Source of the DNA: Bryobacterales bacterium
GTDB taxonomy: Bacteria; Acidobacteriota; Terriglobia; Bryobacterales; UBA6623
Reading direction: 5' to 3'
Length of the DNA stretch: 34,157 bases
Assembly: GCA_022826925.1 (NCBI GenBank)
Contig: JAJDTX010000166.1
Coordinates: 1-34,157, forward strand
Every line of letters starts with the position of its first letter. Positions within the stretch are counted from its first letter, which is position 1. The position numbers were made by a program, and so were the translations under genes. Under the pieces are notes generated by a model. The model had not been told where the DNA came from, made no database searches, and saw only the letters and a list, made by a program, of their open reading frames with translations. Below, in pieces: positions 1 to 10,600 of the stretch.

Positions 1-147
1 GGACGGACCCGGACCTCGCCTAACGGGATGTGCTGCGGTCCCACTCTGCGAGTTATCGCACAACCACCGCGCGTTTGTCCAGCCCCTCTCCTAACTCCTT
101 ATGCAATCCGCCCCTCGCTATCTGACATTGAAAAGCCCTGCCACTCG

Positions 148-270
148 ACCTACTGGGTCGATCCGCCGGAAGGGCTCGTGGTAGTCTATTTGACCCAGTT
201 GATCCCGGCCGGCGGCCTCGACGAACACTCCAAGCTCCGGGCCCTGGTCTACCAGGCACTCACAGATTAG
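148..270 (+). pseudogene. C-terminal remnant of a beta-lactamase-family serine hydrolase
   Basis: About 40 codons read [16 protein letters not shown] and then [19 protein letters not shown] before a TAG stop. This is the usual C-terminal end of beta-lactamase (class C/EstB-like) serine hydrolases, where the last strand (WVDP...VVVxLTQ) and last helix (LVYQA) pack together. The frame is open from position 28, but residues upstream of about 148 do not look like this family and no SxxK or YxN motif is present. A full-length member would be about 350-450 residues. I infer a gene tail left after a deletion or rearrangement, not a working gene. The match is recognised by eye from family consensus. 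Confidence 0.6.
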
Positions 271-453
271 AGCTCTCGCTACCGCCTCGCGCTACAGATC
301 TCGGTATCCTGAGCCCTTGCCATGCTCGCCGTCCGGATCCCACCATCGGCTCTGATGAAGCGCATAGCCGCAGGAGTGGTCCGCAGCGATAGTCGGTCGA
401 CTGCAAGGTTGGGACTCGCTCCGTGCGAACAGCTGGTGTTCCACAATGGTGTC

Positions 454-1425
454 ATGAAACGTGCGCTGTTGCTCGTGCCGCTGCTGTGTTTCCCGACCCT
501 GTTCGCGGAGACCGTTTCTCTGACGCGAGACGGCAACCGCATCGAAGTGACGATCGGCGGGCAGCCTTTCACGTCCTTCTACTTCGGGCCCGAGGCAACC
601 AAGCCGTACCTGCACCCGCTGCGATCGGCCGACGGCACGGTCGTGACACGCGGATACCCGATGGAGGAGATCGCGGGCGAGCAGACCGATCATCGTCATC
701 ACCGAGGCGCGTGGTTCAGCCACGGAGACGTCAACGGCGTCGATTTCTGGGCCAACGAGCCCGAGCAGCGCAGCCGGGGCAAGAAGGGCATCATCGCCCT
801 AAGGTCAATCGATTCGGTGAAGGTCGTCGCACAACACAGCGGCACGATTACCTTCACTTTCAGCTGGAACGATCTCACCGGGACAGCGCTCTTGTCCGAG
901 CGACGAACGATGAAGTTCCATCGAGTCGACGGGAACAACATCGTGGACTTCGACATCGTGCTCAGCGCGGAGAGCGAAACGGTGAAGTTCGGGGACACCA
1001 AGGAAGGCACGTTCGCCGTGCGGATGGCTACCGAGCTCGAAGAGCAGCACTTCCGGGCCAAGGGCATTCCCCGGACCGGCACGATCACGAACGCGCACGA
1101 CGCCAAGACCGAGGCCAACACCTGGGGCAAGCGCTCGCCCTGGGTGGACTACGCAGGCAGCATCGAGGGGAAGCCCAAGGGAATCGCCATCTTCGACCAT
1201 CCGGAGAACCCCAAGCATCCGACCTACTGGCACGTGCGCGGATACGGGCTGTTCGCCGCCAACGTGTTCGGCGAGCACGACTTCCACGCTGACGCCAGCC
1301 GGGACGGCAGCATCACTGTCGCCAGGGGCGAAACGCTCCGCTTCCGCTACCGCGTCGTCATCCACCAAGGATTGGGCGGCGAGAAGATCAACCGCCTGTT
1401 TCGAGCCTGGGCCGAGTCGGAATAG
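454..1425 (+). CDS. Secreted DUF6807 (PmoA-like) family protein
   Basis: The 323-residue protein begins with a signal peptide (MKRALLLVPLLCFPTLFA, cleavage expected before ET). The body carries landmarks of the DUF6807 family, annotated in databases as methane oxygenase PmoA although it is not a methane monooxygenase subunit: FYFGPEATKPYLHPLRS near residue 35, an EQTDHRHHRGAWFSHGDVNGVDFW block near residues 75-95, and a C-terminal HPTYWHVRGYGLFAANVFG block. The open frame extends upstream to 322, but ATG 454 is preferred because it puts the signal peptide at the N-terminus. The biochemical role is unknown. Planctomycete and acidobacterial homologues often sit with sugar-catabolism or sulfatase genes, which fits this neighbourhood. 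There is no clear Shine-Dalgarno site; a weak CACAAT box lies six bases before the ATG. Confidence 0.85.
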   Translation: MKRALLLVPLLCFPTLFAETVSLTRDGNRIEVTIGGQPFTSFYFGPEATKPYLHPLRSADGTVVTRGYPMEEIAGEQTDHRHHRGAWFSHGDVNGVDFWANEPEQRSRGKKGIIALRSIDSVKVVAQHSGTITFTFSWNDLTGTALLSERRTMKFHRVDGNNIVDFDIVLSAESETVKFGDTKEGTFAVRMATELEEQHFRAKGIPRTGTITNAHDAKTEANTWGKRSPWVDYAGSIEGKPKGIAIFDHPENPKHPTYWHVRGYGLFAANVFGEHDFHADASRDGSITVARGETLRFRYRVVIHQGLGGEKINRLFRAWAESE

Positions 1426-1457
1426 GTCGCCCCACATCTAGACCCGTCACCAGCGGC

Positions 1458-1835
1458 ATGAGGTACTCGAGAACACGCTTCGAAGAGTGGGTGGACGACG
1501 CTTGGGAGAGCATCCCCGAGTCTGTTCGGCGAGAGTTTTCCAACCTGGTCATCGCCGTGGAAGACGAGCCCAGCCAAGAGCAGCTCGCCAAGGCCAAGGT
1601 GCCGCGCGGGGACACGCTGCTAGGGCTGTATGAAGGCGTGCCCATCAAGCGGCGCGGCTGGTACTACCAGATGGCCCTGCCTGATAGGATCACCTTGTTC
1701 CAGGGCCCCCTGGAACGTTCCGCTGGCGGCAACATCCGGCAGGCGATCTACGAGACCCTGTGGCACGAACTCGCCCACCACATTGGCATGAACGAGAAAG
1801 AGGTGCGGGCTGCCGAGAGGCGGAAGTTCGGCTGA
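1458..1835 (+). CDS. Zincin-like metallopeptidase family protein (DUF1025/Zincin_1)
   Basis: A 125-residue soluble protein with an HExxH zinc-binding helix (H103-E-L-A-H107 followed by HIGMNE) near the C-terminus. This arrangement is typical of the small MMP-like/DUF1025 family, in which a short N-terminal alpha/beta part precedes a single HExxHxxGxxE helix. Here the sequence is HELAHHIGMNEKE, so the third ligand is expected at the Glu/Asp after the glycine. Length matches the family. It starts 33 bases after the DUF6807 stop and ends 35-60 bases before the acyl-CoA dehydrogenase, so it may be co-transcribed with either. No signal peptide is seen, so it is probably cytoplasmic. The substrate is unknown. 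Confidence 0.82.
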   Translation: MRYSRTRFEEWVDDAWESIPESVRREFSNLVIAVEDEPSQEQLAKAKVPRGDTLLGLYEGVPIKRRGWYYQMALPDRITLFQGPLERSAGGNIRQAIYETLWHELAHHIGMNEKEVRAAERRKFG

Positions 1836-1865
1836 GTGCCACCAGAGCGGCTAGATCGCGGCGGG

Positions 1866-1871
1866 TACAAT
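1866..1871 (+). promoter_or_regulatory. Candidate -10 box (TACAAT)
   Basis: TACAAT lies 25 bases before ATG 1897 and overlaps the alternative upstream ATG at 1870. If transcription starts about seven bases downstream, ATG 1870 would be outside the mRNA, which supports 1897 as the real start. No convincing -35 box is seen. Confidence 0.4.
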
Positions 1872-1896
1872 GGCAGACGCCGCAAGGCTTCGCCTC

Positions 1897-3099
1897 ATGA
1901 ACTTCGATTTCAGCCCCAGAGTCCAAGATTATCGCCAGCGTTTGCTCGCCTTCATGGACGAGCACGTCTATCCCAACGAAGCTCTGTTCCGCCAGCAAAT
2001 CTCCGAAGGGGATCGCTGGGCGCCGCCGCAGATCCTTGAGGAACTCAAGCCCAAGGCGCGCGCCGAAGGCCTCTGGAACCTGTTCCTGCCCGACAGCCAG
2101 TACGGTGCCGGCCTGACCAATCTCGAGTACGCCCCGCTGTGCGAAATCATGGGCCGCTCCCCGATGGCCCCCGAGGTCTTCAACTGCTCGGCCCCGGACA
2201 CCGGCAACATGGAAGTCTTGGTGCGCTACGGCACTGACGAGCAGAAGGAGCGCTGGCTGAAGCCCCTTTTGGCCGGCGAGATCCGCTCCTGTTTCTCGAT
2301 GACCGAGCCGGACGTAGCCTCGAGCGACGCCACCAACATCCGCTCCACGATCCTACGCGATGGCGACGAGTACGTGATCAACGGCCACAAGTGGTGGTCG
2401 TCCGGGGCGGGCGAAAAGCGTTGCAAGCTCTCGGTCTTCATGGGCAAGACTGATCCCAGCGCGCCCAAGCACAAGCAGCAGGCGATGATCCTAGTGCCTC
2501 TGGACACGCCGGGAGTGAACATCAAGCGTGTCTTGCACGTGTTCGGCTACGACCACGCGCCGCACGGCCACGCCGAGATCCACTTCGACAACGTCCGCGT
2601 TCCCGTGTCGAACATGCTCTTGGGAGAGGGCCGGGGATTCGAGATCGCACAGGGCCGGCTCGGGCCGGGTCGCATCCACCACTGCATGCGCTCGATCGGC
2701 ATCGCCGAGCGGGCGCTGGAGGCCATGTGCCGCCGGGCCAAGCAGAGGGTGGCTTTCGGCAAGACGCTGGCCGAGCACGGCGCGCTGCGCAAGGACATCG
2801 CCGATTCGCGGATGGAGATCGAGCAACTGCGGCTGCTCGTCTTCAAGGCCGCGTACATGATGGACACCGTGGGCAACAAGGTCGCGCGCCAAGAGATTGC
2901 CCAGATCAAGGTGATTGCGCCAAACGTCGCGCTGCGGGTACTGGACCGGGCGATCCAGGCTCACGGCGCACTGGGCGTTTGCCAGGACGTGTTCCTTGCC
3001 GGCGCGTGGGCGAGCCAGCGCACCTTGCGCCTGGCCGATGGCCCGGACGAGGTGCATCGCGAAGCCGTGGCGAAGCTGGAGTTGCGCAAGCACGACTGA
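1897..3099 (+). CDS. Acyl-CoA dehydrogenase family protein (ACAD10/11-like)
   Basis: The 400-residue protein has the normal three-part ACAD fold: an N-terminal helical domain ([20 protein letters not shown]), a central beta-barrel with the FAD/substrate motif [16 protein letters not shown], and a C-terminal helical domain ending in the HGALG...[13 protein letters not shown] block characteristic of the long-chain ACAD10/11-like branch. It should oxidise an acyl-CoA thioester at the alpha-beta bond and pass electrons via FAD to ETF. The chain length is not readable from sequence. ATG 1897 is chosen over ATG 1870 because family members begin at MNFDFS and because a TACAAT box overlaps the upstream ATG. 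A 7-bp hairpin follows the stop codon. No partner ETF or thiolase genes are present in the window. Confidence 0.93.
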   Translation: MNFDFSPRVQDYRQRLLAFMDEHVYPNEALFRQQISEGDRWAPPQILEELKPKARAEGLWNLFLPDSQYGAGLTNLEYAPLCEIMGRSPMAPEVFNCSAPDTGNMEVLVRYGTDEQKERWLKPLLAGEIRSCFSMTEPDVASSDATNIRSTILRDGDEYVINGHKWWSSGAGEKRCKLSVFMGKTDPSAPKHKQQAMILVPLDTPGVNIKRVLHVFGYDHAPHGHAEIHFDNVRVPVSNMLLGEGRGFEIAQGRLGPGRIHHCMRSIGIAERALEAMCRRAKQRVAFGKTLAEHGALRKDIADSRMEIEQLRLLVFKAAYMMDTVGNKVARQEIAQIKVIAPNVALRVLDRAIQAHGALGVCQDVFLAGAWASQRTLRLADGPDEVHREAVAKLELRKHD

Positions 3100-3100
3100 A

Positions 3101-3118
3101 CCGCTCAGCCGTGAGCGG
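3101..3118. terminator. Hairpin after acyl-CoA dehydrogenase gene
   Basis: CCGCTCA (3101-3107), loop GCCG, TGAGCGG (3112-3118) form a perfect 7-bp stem two bases after the stop codon, in the convergent gap with the 3185-4897 gene. There is no T-tract, so intrinsic termination is uncertain. Confidence 0.4.
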
Positions 3119-3184
3119 GCCGCCAGGAGGAGCGCCATCGTTCCGGGCGCCTACGGCTCGAACGCAAGCTTGGCGATCCCGACT

Positions 3185-4897
3185 CTAGGTGCCCGCCGCG
3201 CGCACGACACCGCCCTCTGACAAGACGATCTCGCGGTTCGGCTCCAGCCCCTCGAGCCGGTCGACGCGACCGCTCGGCCAGCGCGCTTCGAGAAGATCAA
3301 TCGCGGTATCAGCTCCGAGTCCGAACGTGGCGACAAGCTCGCTCTGGGAGCAATAGCTCGATCCGCCCCGCAAGACCTGTCGCTGCTGGCCGGACGCGCT
3401 GGCAAGCGTGAGCAGGGTTCCCAATCCCGACCTGTTGGATTCAGAGCCCACTAGCCGGACTCTCAGATAGTTGTTGGCGCTACCGCCATCGTTGCGCAGC
3501 AGCTTGGCCGGACCGTCATTGGTGGTGATCAAGACGTCCAAGTCACCATCGCGATCGTAGTCTGCATAGGCCGCCCCGCGCCCGACCAAAGGTTTCGCCA
3601 GATCATGGCCGGGCGAGGGCGGGATCAGCTCGAACCCGCCGCGGCCATCGTTGCGAAACAGCTGCGGCGCTTGAGCGAATTTCACGGCGGGCTGGACGAT
3701 CTCGATCTCCTCGTCGAGGTGGCCGTTGGCGCAGAAAATGTCCAAGTGCCCGTCCAGATCGTAGTCAAAGAAGAATGCCCCGAACGTCAGCGAAAGAAGG
3801 CTGTCGCGACCGATTTGGCTGGTCGGGGCCTCGTCCACGAACAGGCCGTTGCCCTCGTTGTGGAAGAGGTTCAGCATCTCGTTCGCGAAGTTGCCGACCA
3901 GTAGATGGAAGCGCCCGCTCCGGTCGTAGTCCGCCGCGTCAACACCCATCGCGCCGCGGGCCTTGCCGTCCTCGGCATACGCGATCCCAGCCGAGACCCC
4001 GTGCTCGCTGAACGTGCCGTCGCCCTCGTTGCGATACAGCTTGTTGGGCTGGGTGTCGTTGGCTTGGAAGACGTCGGGCCAGCCATCGGAGTCGTAGTCA
4101 AAAATGGCGATGCCCAGCGCCTTGGCCGTCGGGTCGTCCACGCCTGCCCTAGCGCTGACATCTTCAAACGTGCCGTCCCCTCGATTCCGGTACAGCACCG
4201 ATGGCTGTCCGGTATACGACTCAGGCGTGCAGTACGTCTTGGTGGAACCGTCCATCGAGCACCACAGGTCCTCGTCTGCAGACCACTGCACGTAGTTGGC
4301 CACCAGCAAGTCCAAGTGCCCGTCTAGGTCGTAGTCGAACCAAGCGGCGCTGGTGCCAAAGCGAGCGTTGTCGATGCCGGCCGACTTGGTCACATCTTGG
4401 AAAGTGCCGTTGCCTTGGTTGCGAAACAGCCGGTCGCCATCTAGGACAGTCACGTACAGGTCGCTGAATCCGTCATTGTCATAGTCGGCCGCCGCCACAC
4501 CGAGGCCGTACATGGCCGAGCCGAGGCCGGCGGCGTCGGTCGTATCCTCGAACCGTCCTCCGCCCGCGTTGCGATACAACTTGGAGGTAATGCCCTCGGC
4601 ACGGCCGGACCAAGGCTTGGAGTTCACCAGGAAGATGTCCGGCAGGCCGTCGTTGTCGTAGTCAAAGAAGGCGCACCCGGACCCCAGAGTCTCCGGCAGG
4701 TACTTCCTGCCCGACCTGCCGTTGTGATGCTCGAAGTCAATGCCCGCTTCTTGCGTCACGTCGGTGAAGACAACCGTAGCTGGCGCTTGCCCCAGCGTAG
4801 AGCGCTCCGGTTGCGGCGCCGGCTGGCCGCAGGCCAGCCAGCCGCATACCGCCACAGCAGCGAGGATCCCCTTACGGATCGGCAGAAACGTGTTCAT
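3185..4897 (-). CDS. FG-GAP/VCBS-repeat protein with C-terminal ASPIC/UnbV domain
   Basis: A 570-residue exported protein. The N-terminus (MNTFLPIRKGILAAVAVCGWLAC) is a signal sequence with a Cys at 23 that could be a lipoprotein site, though the lipobox is not ideal. It is followed by many FG-GAP/VCBS units with the calcium-binding signature DYDNDGxxD or DYDxDGxxD (for example FFDYDNDGLPDIFLVN, DYDRDGDLDVLITTNDG), predicted to form a beta-propeller. The last 100 residues are an ASPIC/UnbV domain (NNYLRVRLVGSESNRSGLG ... VEARWPSG-like LLEARWPSGRVDRL). The open frame extends to 5107, but ATG 4897 gives the signal peptide and overlaps the upstream cytochrome gene by 26 bases, indicating translational coupling. 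It is the third gene of the operon starting at 10864. Function is unknown; such proteins are abundant in Acidobacteriota and may bind partners or glycans outside the cell. Confidence 0.9.
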   Translation of the reverse strand: MNTFLPIRKGILAAVAVCGWLACGQPAPQPERSTLGQAPATVVFTDVTQEAGIDFEHHNGRSGRKYLPETLGSGCAFFDYDNDGLPDIFLVNSKPWSGRAEGITSKLYRNAGGGRFEDTTDAAGLGSAMYGLGVAAADYDNDGFSDLYVTVLDGDRLFRNQGNGTFQDVTKSAGIDNARFGTSAAWFDYDLDGHLDLLVANYVQWSADEDLWCSMDGSTKTYCTPESYTGQPSVLYRNRGDGTFEDVSARAGVDDPTAKALGIAIFDYDSDGWPDVFQANDTQPNKLYRNEGDGTFSEHGVSAGIAYAEDGKARGAMGVDAADYDRSGRFHLLVGNFANEMLNLFHNEGNGLFVDEAPTSQIGRDSLLSLTFGAFFFDYDLDGHLDIFCANGHLDEEIEIVQPAVKFAQAPQLFRNDGRGGFELIPPSPGHDLAKPLVGRGAAYADYDRDGDLDVLITTNDGPAKLLRNDGGSANNYLRVRLVGSESNRSGLGTLLTLASASGQQRQVLRGGSSYCSQSELVATFGLGADTAIDLLEARWPSGRVDRLEGLEPNREIVLSEGGVVRAAGT

Positions 4898-7649
4898 GGA
4901 TGGCCTGACGCATGTTGTTGTCTTCCGGGCTGGCCCGCCGCAACACGGCTGTCCGGGTCTGGGCGGATTCGTCTGCCTTGTAGCGCAAGAACAGCGCCTC
5001 CTCTCGCTCGGCGGCTTCCAAGTCGCCCAAACCACGGTAGCAGCGCATTCTCGTGTAGTGCATCTGCAGGTCCTCGGGGTCGATCTCCGCCACGCGGTCC
5101 AGCACATCGACTGCTGCGGCGTACTCCCGGCGCAGGAAGAGGATGTTGGCGATCTCGTTCAGCACCACCCGGTCCCGCGGGTACTGGGCCGAAGCACCGC
5201 GCAGGTCCTCGAGCGCGCCGTCGTAGTCCCCGGCTGCCCGCCGTGCCAAGGCACGGAAGTACAGAGCCCGGGGCAGGCCCGGGGAGAGTTCGAGCGCTTT
5301 CTCGAGAAACGGCTCGGCCTCCGACGTTCTGCCTTCCTCGACCATTGAGCGTGCAACGTTGAGCCAGCCATCCGGATGCTCGGGATCGGCGTCGACGGCG
5401 CGGCGGAAGGCATGCTCGGCTCCCCTGAGGTCACCCTGCAGCAACAGGCCGATACCGTAGTCGTTCCAACGCTCCCAGTCGGTCGGCTCCACCTGCGGCG
5501 ACCACTCGTCGCTCCGGTCACCCACATGGATGACGGTTTCCGCATTGGCCATTTCGATGATCGGCAACACCGGGATCCGGTCCTTGATCGCCCCCGGCAC
5601 GTTGTCCGGGATATCCGCCGGGTCGTACGTGAACTGGCGGTCGTCGAAGCCCTCTCCGAAGCTGCCCGCTCCTGCCTTGCCTGCGTAGGCAAACGCCGTG
5701 TAGGAGTAAGAGAACTTGCGATAGTTCAGCTTGGCCCGCAGCGTGAGCGGCCCGCGAGCATCAGCCGGCACGGTCAGACGGTAGTGGACGACGTCGGCCG
5801 CCCCGGGCGGAATCAGGCGGGCGTACAGCAGGCCGCGCATGTGGAACGCGTTGCGCTTGTCAATGGGATTGCCGTGCGCGTCGACCTGCAAGGCGCGGAA
5901 AAAGTGTGCGCCGGGGTCGACAGGACCCGTGCCGCCAGCCACTCCGCCGCTCCAGAAGATCCGCTTGCCGCCCGCATCGAAGGCCTCGAATTCGACCCAG
6001 ACATCGAATGCGTCGACCGTGCCGCTGGGGAAGAAATGGCCCACCTTCCTGGTCCGCACAACCACATCGATCCGGACGGTTTCGCCCGGCCGGACACGGG
6101 GGGCCGCCCTGTCCAGGGGGGCTGCGAGGTTACCGACCTCGCGCAGCAGGACCGGCCCCCGGCGGGCGCCGGCCTCCTCTCCGACAGCGAAGCTGGTCGC
6201 GGCCGAGAGCTGTCCGGACGAGCGCACCATCTGGGGCGCAGCGGAATCCTCGCTGACCGGCGACAGGGCGAAGATGTCGACCGAGACGATGTCGTCCTGC
6301 AGGAATTTCGTGACTTCGTCCAGCTGGCGCTGGTCCTGGTTTACGTACGGCACGGCCGAGTTGGCGGCCGCGAAGCGATGCGAGCGCACCATGCCATTCT
6401 TGCTGCCGGGATCGTTGGAGGGCACCAGCGGCATGTGGCAGTCGGCACAATCCTGCGCCTGTTCCGGGTAGTAGAACGAGCGAGCTCCCTGCCCCGAGAC
6501 GCCGCTGGCCTGCCAGTTGTCGTAAGAGTTGAAGCCGCGCACCCAGCGATAGCTGTTCACCGGCACGTCCAGATGCACTTTGTGGCACGAGGCACAGAAT
6601 TCGGCGCCGTCCTCGCGCATGAACGGCTTCATGAACGCGCGTCGATGCGCCGCCGGCGCCGTGTTGGTCACATAGTTGTGGACCGCACGCACAATCCCGT
6701 ACTCGCTCGCCGCCAGGCCGTGCAACTTCGGATACTGGATGACGAATCCGCCGTTGCCCATGGTGTCGGGCACATGCACGATGGAGTGGCATGACACACA
6801 GGCGAGCCCGGCGTGGGCTTCGGGAGTGTCCAGCTGGTCGCGAACAGGGTTCTCGAACATGCCATTGAAGAGCATGGCGTGGTCGTGGCAGCCGGCGCAC
6901 CACTTCGAAGCCTCCACTCCGGCGGTTTCCTGCATGTACTCGATCGACTTGCGATAGAACTGGTTGTTGAACGACGAGAAATGGTGCATGGACGATTGCC
7001 ACTGCTCATACACATCCTTGTGGCACTCGCCGCAGGCGGCGGACTCAAGGAAGAAATCTGACGGTATCTTTCCTCCGGTCGTGGTCTGGGCGGCCGACGG
7101 GAAGAACGGGCTCTCACGGCCGCCACCCTCGTAGTCCATCGACAGCGGCGCCTGCGTGGGATTGATAATGCGCTGGTCGGCGCTGGGAAACCAGCGGTCC
7201 CTGATGGCAGAGTAGGCGGGCAGCAAGAGGGCCACGGCGGCGCAAGCGGCGATTCGCCGGTCCCGCATGCCGACGGCCAGCAGTCCGGCGCCGATGAAGC
7301 CGCACGCCGCGTGGATCGCCACGACGGGAAGGTGCGGGCGCGTGGCGCCGATGACACACAACACCGCTCCCAGCGCTGCGCACGCAGAAAGGACAACCAG
7401 CGCCCGGCGGTTGGAACGAGCCCGTCGAAACAGCTCGATCCCGGAGAACCACAGCCCGGCAGACAGTGCGACCCCCACCACGACGTGCAGCAACACGTTT
7501 GTGACGTAAAAGATGTCAGCCGACGGGAAGGCTACCAGCCAGCCCGAATTCAGCAGCAGGACGAGGAATGCGACCCCGACGAGGAAGCGCGCCCGACCGG
7601 GATTGCTGGCGGACTCCCTCTCTGCACTGATTCCCGAACGTGACGTCAC
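4872..7649 (-). CDS. Membrane-anchored pentaheme c-type cytochrome with TPR C-terminus
   Basis: The 925-residue protein has four or five hydrophobic segments in residues 21-155, then a heme domain with five CxxCH motifs at about residues 206 (CGECH), 251 (CAGCH), 284 (CVSCH), 352 (CASCH) and 401 (CADCH). These resemble the cytochrome c554-type multiheme family. A beta-rich region (residues about 480-680) follows, then TPR repeats from about 715 to the end. The heme and TPR parts should be periplasmic if heme is attached. It starts at GTG 7649, overlapping the stop of the upstream gene as GTGA (4 bases), and it overlaps the downstream gene by 26 bases, so all three are tightly coupled. The likely role is periplasmic electron transfer. 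The donor, acceptor and reaction are not evident. Fusion of a pentaheme domain to membrane helices and TPRs is the notable feature. Confidence 0.88.
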   Translation of the reverse strand: MTSRSGISAERESASNPGRARFLVGVAFLVLLLNSGWLVAFPSADIFYVTNVLLHVVVGVALSAGLWFSGIELFRRARSNRRALVVLSACAALGAVLCVIGATRPHLPVVAIHAACGFIGAGLLAVGMRDRRIAACAAVALLLPAYSAIRDRWFPSADQRIINPTQAPLSMDYEGGGRESPFFPSAAQTTTGGKIPSDFFLESAACGECHKDVYEQWQSSMHHFSSFNNQFYRKSIEYMQETAGVEASKWCAGCHDHAMLFNGMFENPVRDQLDTPEAHAGLACVSCHSIVHVPDTMGNGGFVIQYPKLHGLAASEYGIVRAVHNYVTNTAPAAHRRAFMKPFMREDGAEFCASCHKVHLDVPVNSYRWVRGFNSYDNWQASGVSGQGARSFYYPEQAQDCADCHMPLVPSNDPGSKNGMVRSHRFAAANSAVPYVNQDQRQLDEVTKFLQDDIVSVDIFALSPVSEDSAAPQMVRSSGQLSAATSFAVGEEAGARRGPVLLREVGNLAAPLDRAAPRVRPGETVRIDVVVRTRKVGHFFPSGTVDAFDVWVEFEAFDAGGKRIFWSGGVAGGTGPVDPGAHFFRALQVDAHGNPIDKRNAFHMRGLLYARLIPPGAADVVHYRLTVPADARGPLTLRAKLNYRKFSYSYTAFAYAGKAGAGSFGEGFDDRQFTYDPADIPDNVPGAIKDRIPVLPIIEMANAETVIHVGDRSDEWSPQVEPTDWERWNDYGIGLLLQGDLRGAEHAFRRAVDADPEHPDGWLNVARSMVEEGRTSEAEPFLEKALELSPGLPRALYFRALARRAAGDYDGALEDLRGASAQYPRDRVVLNEIANILFLRREYAAAVDVLDRVAEIDPEDLQMHYTRMRCYRGLGDLEAAEREEALFLRYKADESAQTRTAVLRRASPEDNNMRQAIHEHVSADP

Positions 7650-10600
7650 TGCAGCGTGCTCTGGGCCACGAGCGGCCGGATCAGACGCATCGCGGGCCGT
7701 GTATGGTAGCGGACGAGGTCCTCTTGGTGGGTCTCGCTGGTCGGGTAACTTTCGTCCGGGCCGTATGGATAGCCGCTCATCGAATGGAACGGAAGCGGCC
7801 GGACCGAGTCCCCGAACGCAGTGTTGGCCTCGTTCTCCTTGGCCCAGCCATCGACCAGCAGCAGGTAGTTCCGGGTCCAGCCCGACGCCAACGCGGGCAA
7901 CCCCGCGGCGCTGAAGCGCAGCTCGAGCTCGTCTCCGGCGCCCATGATCACGTAGCGGTCATCTACCCGATCCAGCAATTCGCCCACTGCACCGAAGCGC
8001 GTGTACCGGCCGGGCGTCGGATTCCAATTGGTCGTCGCCGACACTTGCTGGTAGTCAAACCGTTCCGGCTGGGTCCGACCGTCCGCAACGTAGTTGCGCG
8101 AGAAACCTCGGAAGCGCAGGTTGGCAGTGCCAGCCTCCAGCGTGGTGACTCGCGCTTCGGCGGCGGAAGGGTGGACCCCGACAAACGCAGCGTCCCAATA
8201 GACGCACATGTTGGTCACCAGCCGGACCTTGCGGGAATCCGACGGGAACCGGCCGCTCAGTTCGACCGGGATCGTACGCAGTGTGCCGCCGGGCAAGCCG
8301 ACATCGGCGATCGCGGTGACCCATTCGCCGCTCTCGTCCTGCACCTCCAGGAACGGCGGCTGAACCGCCGCGGACTCGCTCTGCGACGCTGCCACGATGC
8401 TGCTGGCAGACGACCAGTCGACCCAGCCCTCGAGGAACAGCACGGCGTCCTCGGCATCGAAGTGCGGGAACTCTAGCGTCAGCGTGTGTCGCTCGGCACG
8501 GTTCGCGTAGTCCCGTTCGAACATTGGGTAGCGGCGATCGCTGCTGGCCACCAGATTGAGGACGTCCTCACCGCGATGGTTGTGGGCCGCCACGGGCACG
8601 ATCGGGGAGCGCACACCGAACAGCTTGAATTCCGGAAACGGCGGCCCCTTGGCCTTTTCGTTGACGATCACGCGCATGTCTTGCGGGTGATCGACCGCAA
8701 GCAGGCGGATCTTGTCGATGTAGGCGGTCTCGCGCAGTTCCTCGGTCACTCGAACGTCGAGGAATCCGTCCCGCTCGGCGAGCTGGTCGCCCCGGATCGT
8801 GACGTACTCGTCATGATCCACGGGAAAGTACACGCCCCGAGCGAGGCTAGCGCCCAGCGGCGCCACTCCCAGCACTTCGCTGATGTACTCGAACTCCGCG
8901 CCGTTCCACGTGAATACCATGGGGCAGGACCCCGAGAGCCGAGGCGCTTCCTTGATCGAGATCTCGCTTGCCTGTTCCTCAGGCATTTCGTTTTGGATCA
9001 AGCCGTTGGCCCATGTGACGCGAACGGTGTCGAAGGACTCGGCGCTGCCAAGCCCGAAGTGCAGCGGCACGCCGGCATAGACCTGCTTGGCATAGGTCAA
9101 CCCCGCCTTGACCTCGACGCGCGCCTCGCTGCCGATGGCAGGGCTCTTGACTCCCTCGAGCCGGACCGTCAGTCCGCGATTGCTCGTTTCGGTGCGGTTG
9201 GCTGCGAAAAGGAGCTGCCCGGCAAGGTCGGCAATCAATAGATCGGGACGACCGTCTCCGTCGAAGTCGCCGGCAGCGGCGGCACCTGCCCGCGCCACAT
9301 CGTCGGCAGGCATTGCCAAGAATTCGAAACTGCCGCGATTCGCCAAGAAGCCAGTCGCTGTCGCGGCGTCGAAGCGCCCGCGGAGCTGGAAGTCGGCCCA
9401 TGCCCTGATGCGGTCCAGTTCTGGACCGCCACGCAAGGTTCCGTGGTGGTTCTCGAGCACGACGGTCTGCTCGGCGGTTGTGACAGCGACATCGAGATAG
9501 CTGTCATGGTCGATGTCGATCACATCCAGCCGCGCCGGTCCGGCCGGCACGGTCACGCCGTCAACAGCAACCGCGCTTCCAAAAACGCCGAGTTTGCGGT
9601 CTTGGTGGACTGCAACACGCTCGCCATAAACGGCGATAAAGTCGTGACCGTTGTCCTCGAACAACTCAGCGACCACCGCCGAGCGGATCGGGCCGTCGCC
9701 GAAAGGAAACTGACTTGAGACATCTGCCAAGCCGCCTTCCCCGTCGTTCTGCAGCAGGCGCTTGTCTTGACCGAGGGCGAACAAGTCGAAGTCGTTGTCG
9801 CGGTCATAGTCGGCGAACAGGCAAGTTTCGAAGTTGCCGGAAGCGTTGAAAGCGCTTTCGAACGAGCGACCCGCTCGATTGACCAAGACCTCCACACCGT
9901 CCGCATCCACTCGGCAAACGTCAGCCAGCCCGTCACCATCGAAGTCACCCGGCGCGTAGTGAGTGGCGCCAGCCAGGCCAGCGCCGATGGAAGCTGGTCC
10001 GCCCGCCACCCGTCCCGCCACGGCAACCGCGGCATCGCTTGACCAAGCGATCGCATCGGAGACGCCATCGCCATTGATATCCAGGGTGACGGCGCCCAAG
10101 GGGTCGCCAGTCAGTTCGCCGATCTGTTCTACGCCGAATGCGAACGGTGCCGCCGATGCCGCTTCGCCCGTAGCCAACGACGGGTCGTAGAGTTCGGAGT
10201 AAAAGCTCCAATCCACGTCCTCGCCTACCGCCACATCTTCGGTGGCGGCCTTGAGGCCCTTGAAGACATCCAGTTCGCGCATTGCCCTTTCGGGATCGGT
10301 CCGGCGCAGGATCCCAAACAACTGGAAGTGGGGCGCGGCCAAGGATGGATCGAGGCTGATGGTCCGCTCGAACTTCTCGATGGCGCGCCGGATGTTGCCC
10401 TGCTGCTTATAGAGCGCCCCTAGGTTGTACTGCGTCTTGGCCTCGTCCGGTACCAGCTTTTCCATTTGGAGCAACTGGTCGAGCGCCATCTCGACCTCGC
10501 CTGCCTTCTTGTACTCGATGCCGAGGTTGAAGTAGGTGTGGGGCAGCGTCCGGTCAAGCTTTTGCGCCTGAACAACTTGGGCGATTCCCTCCTCGCGCTG

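Noticed and set aside
4898..5107. N-terminal extension of the 3185 gene to 5107
   Set aside because: The extra 70 residues overlap the cytochrome gene in another frame and precede a good signal peptide at ATG 4897.
5376..6794. 472-codon plus-strand ORF inside the cytochrome region
   Set aside because: Antisense to the pentaheme cytochrome with its CxxCH motifs; Arg/Val/His-rich composition typical of GC-rich shadow frames.
7640..8476. 278-codon plus-strand ORF
   Set aside because: Antisense to the C-terminal part of the TPR/VCBS/UnbV protein; no recognisable motif.
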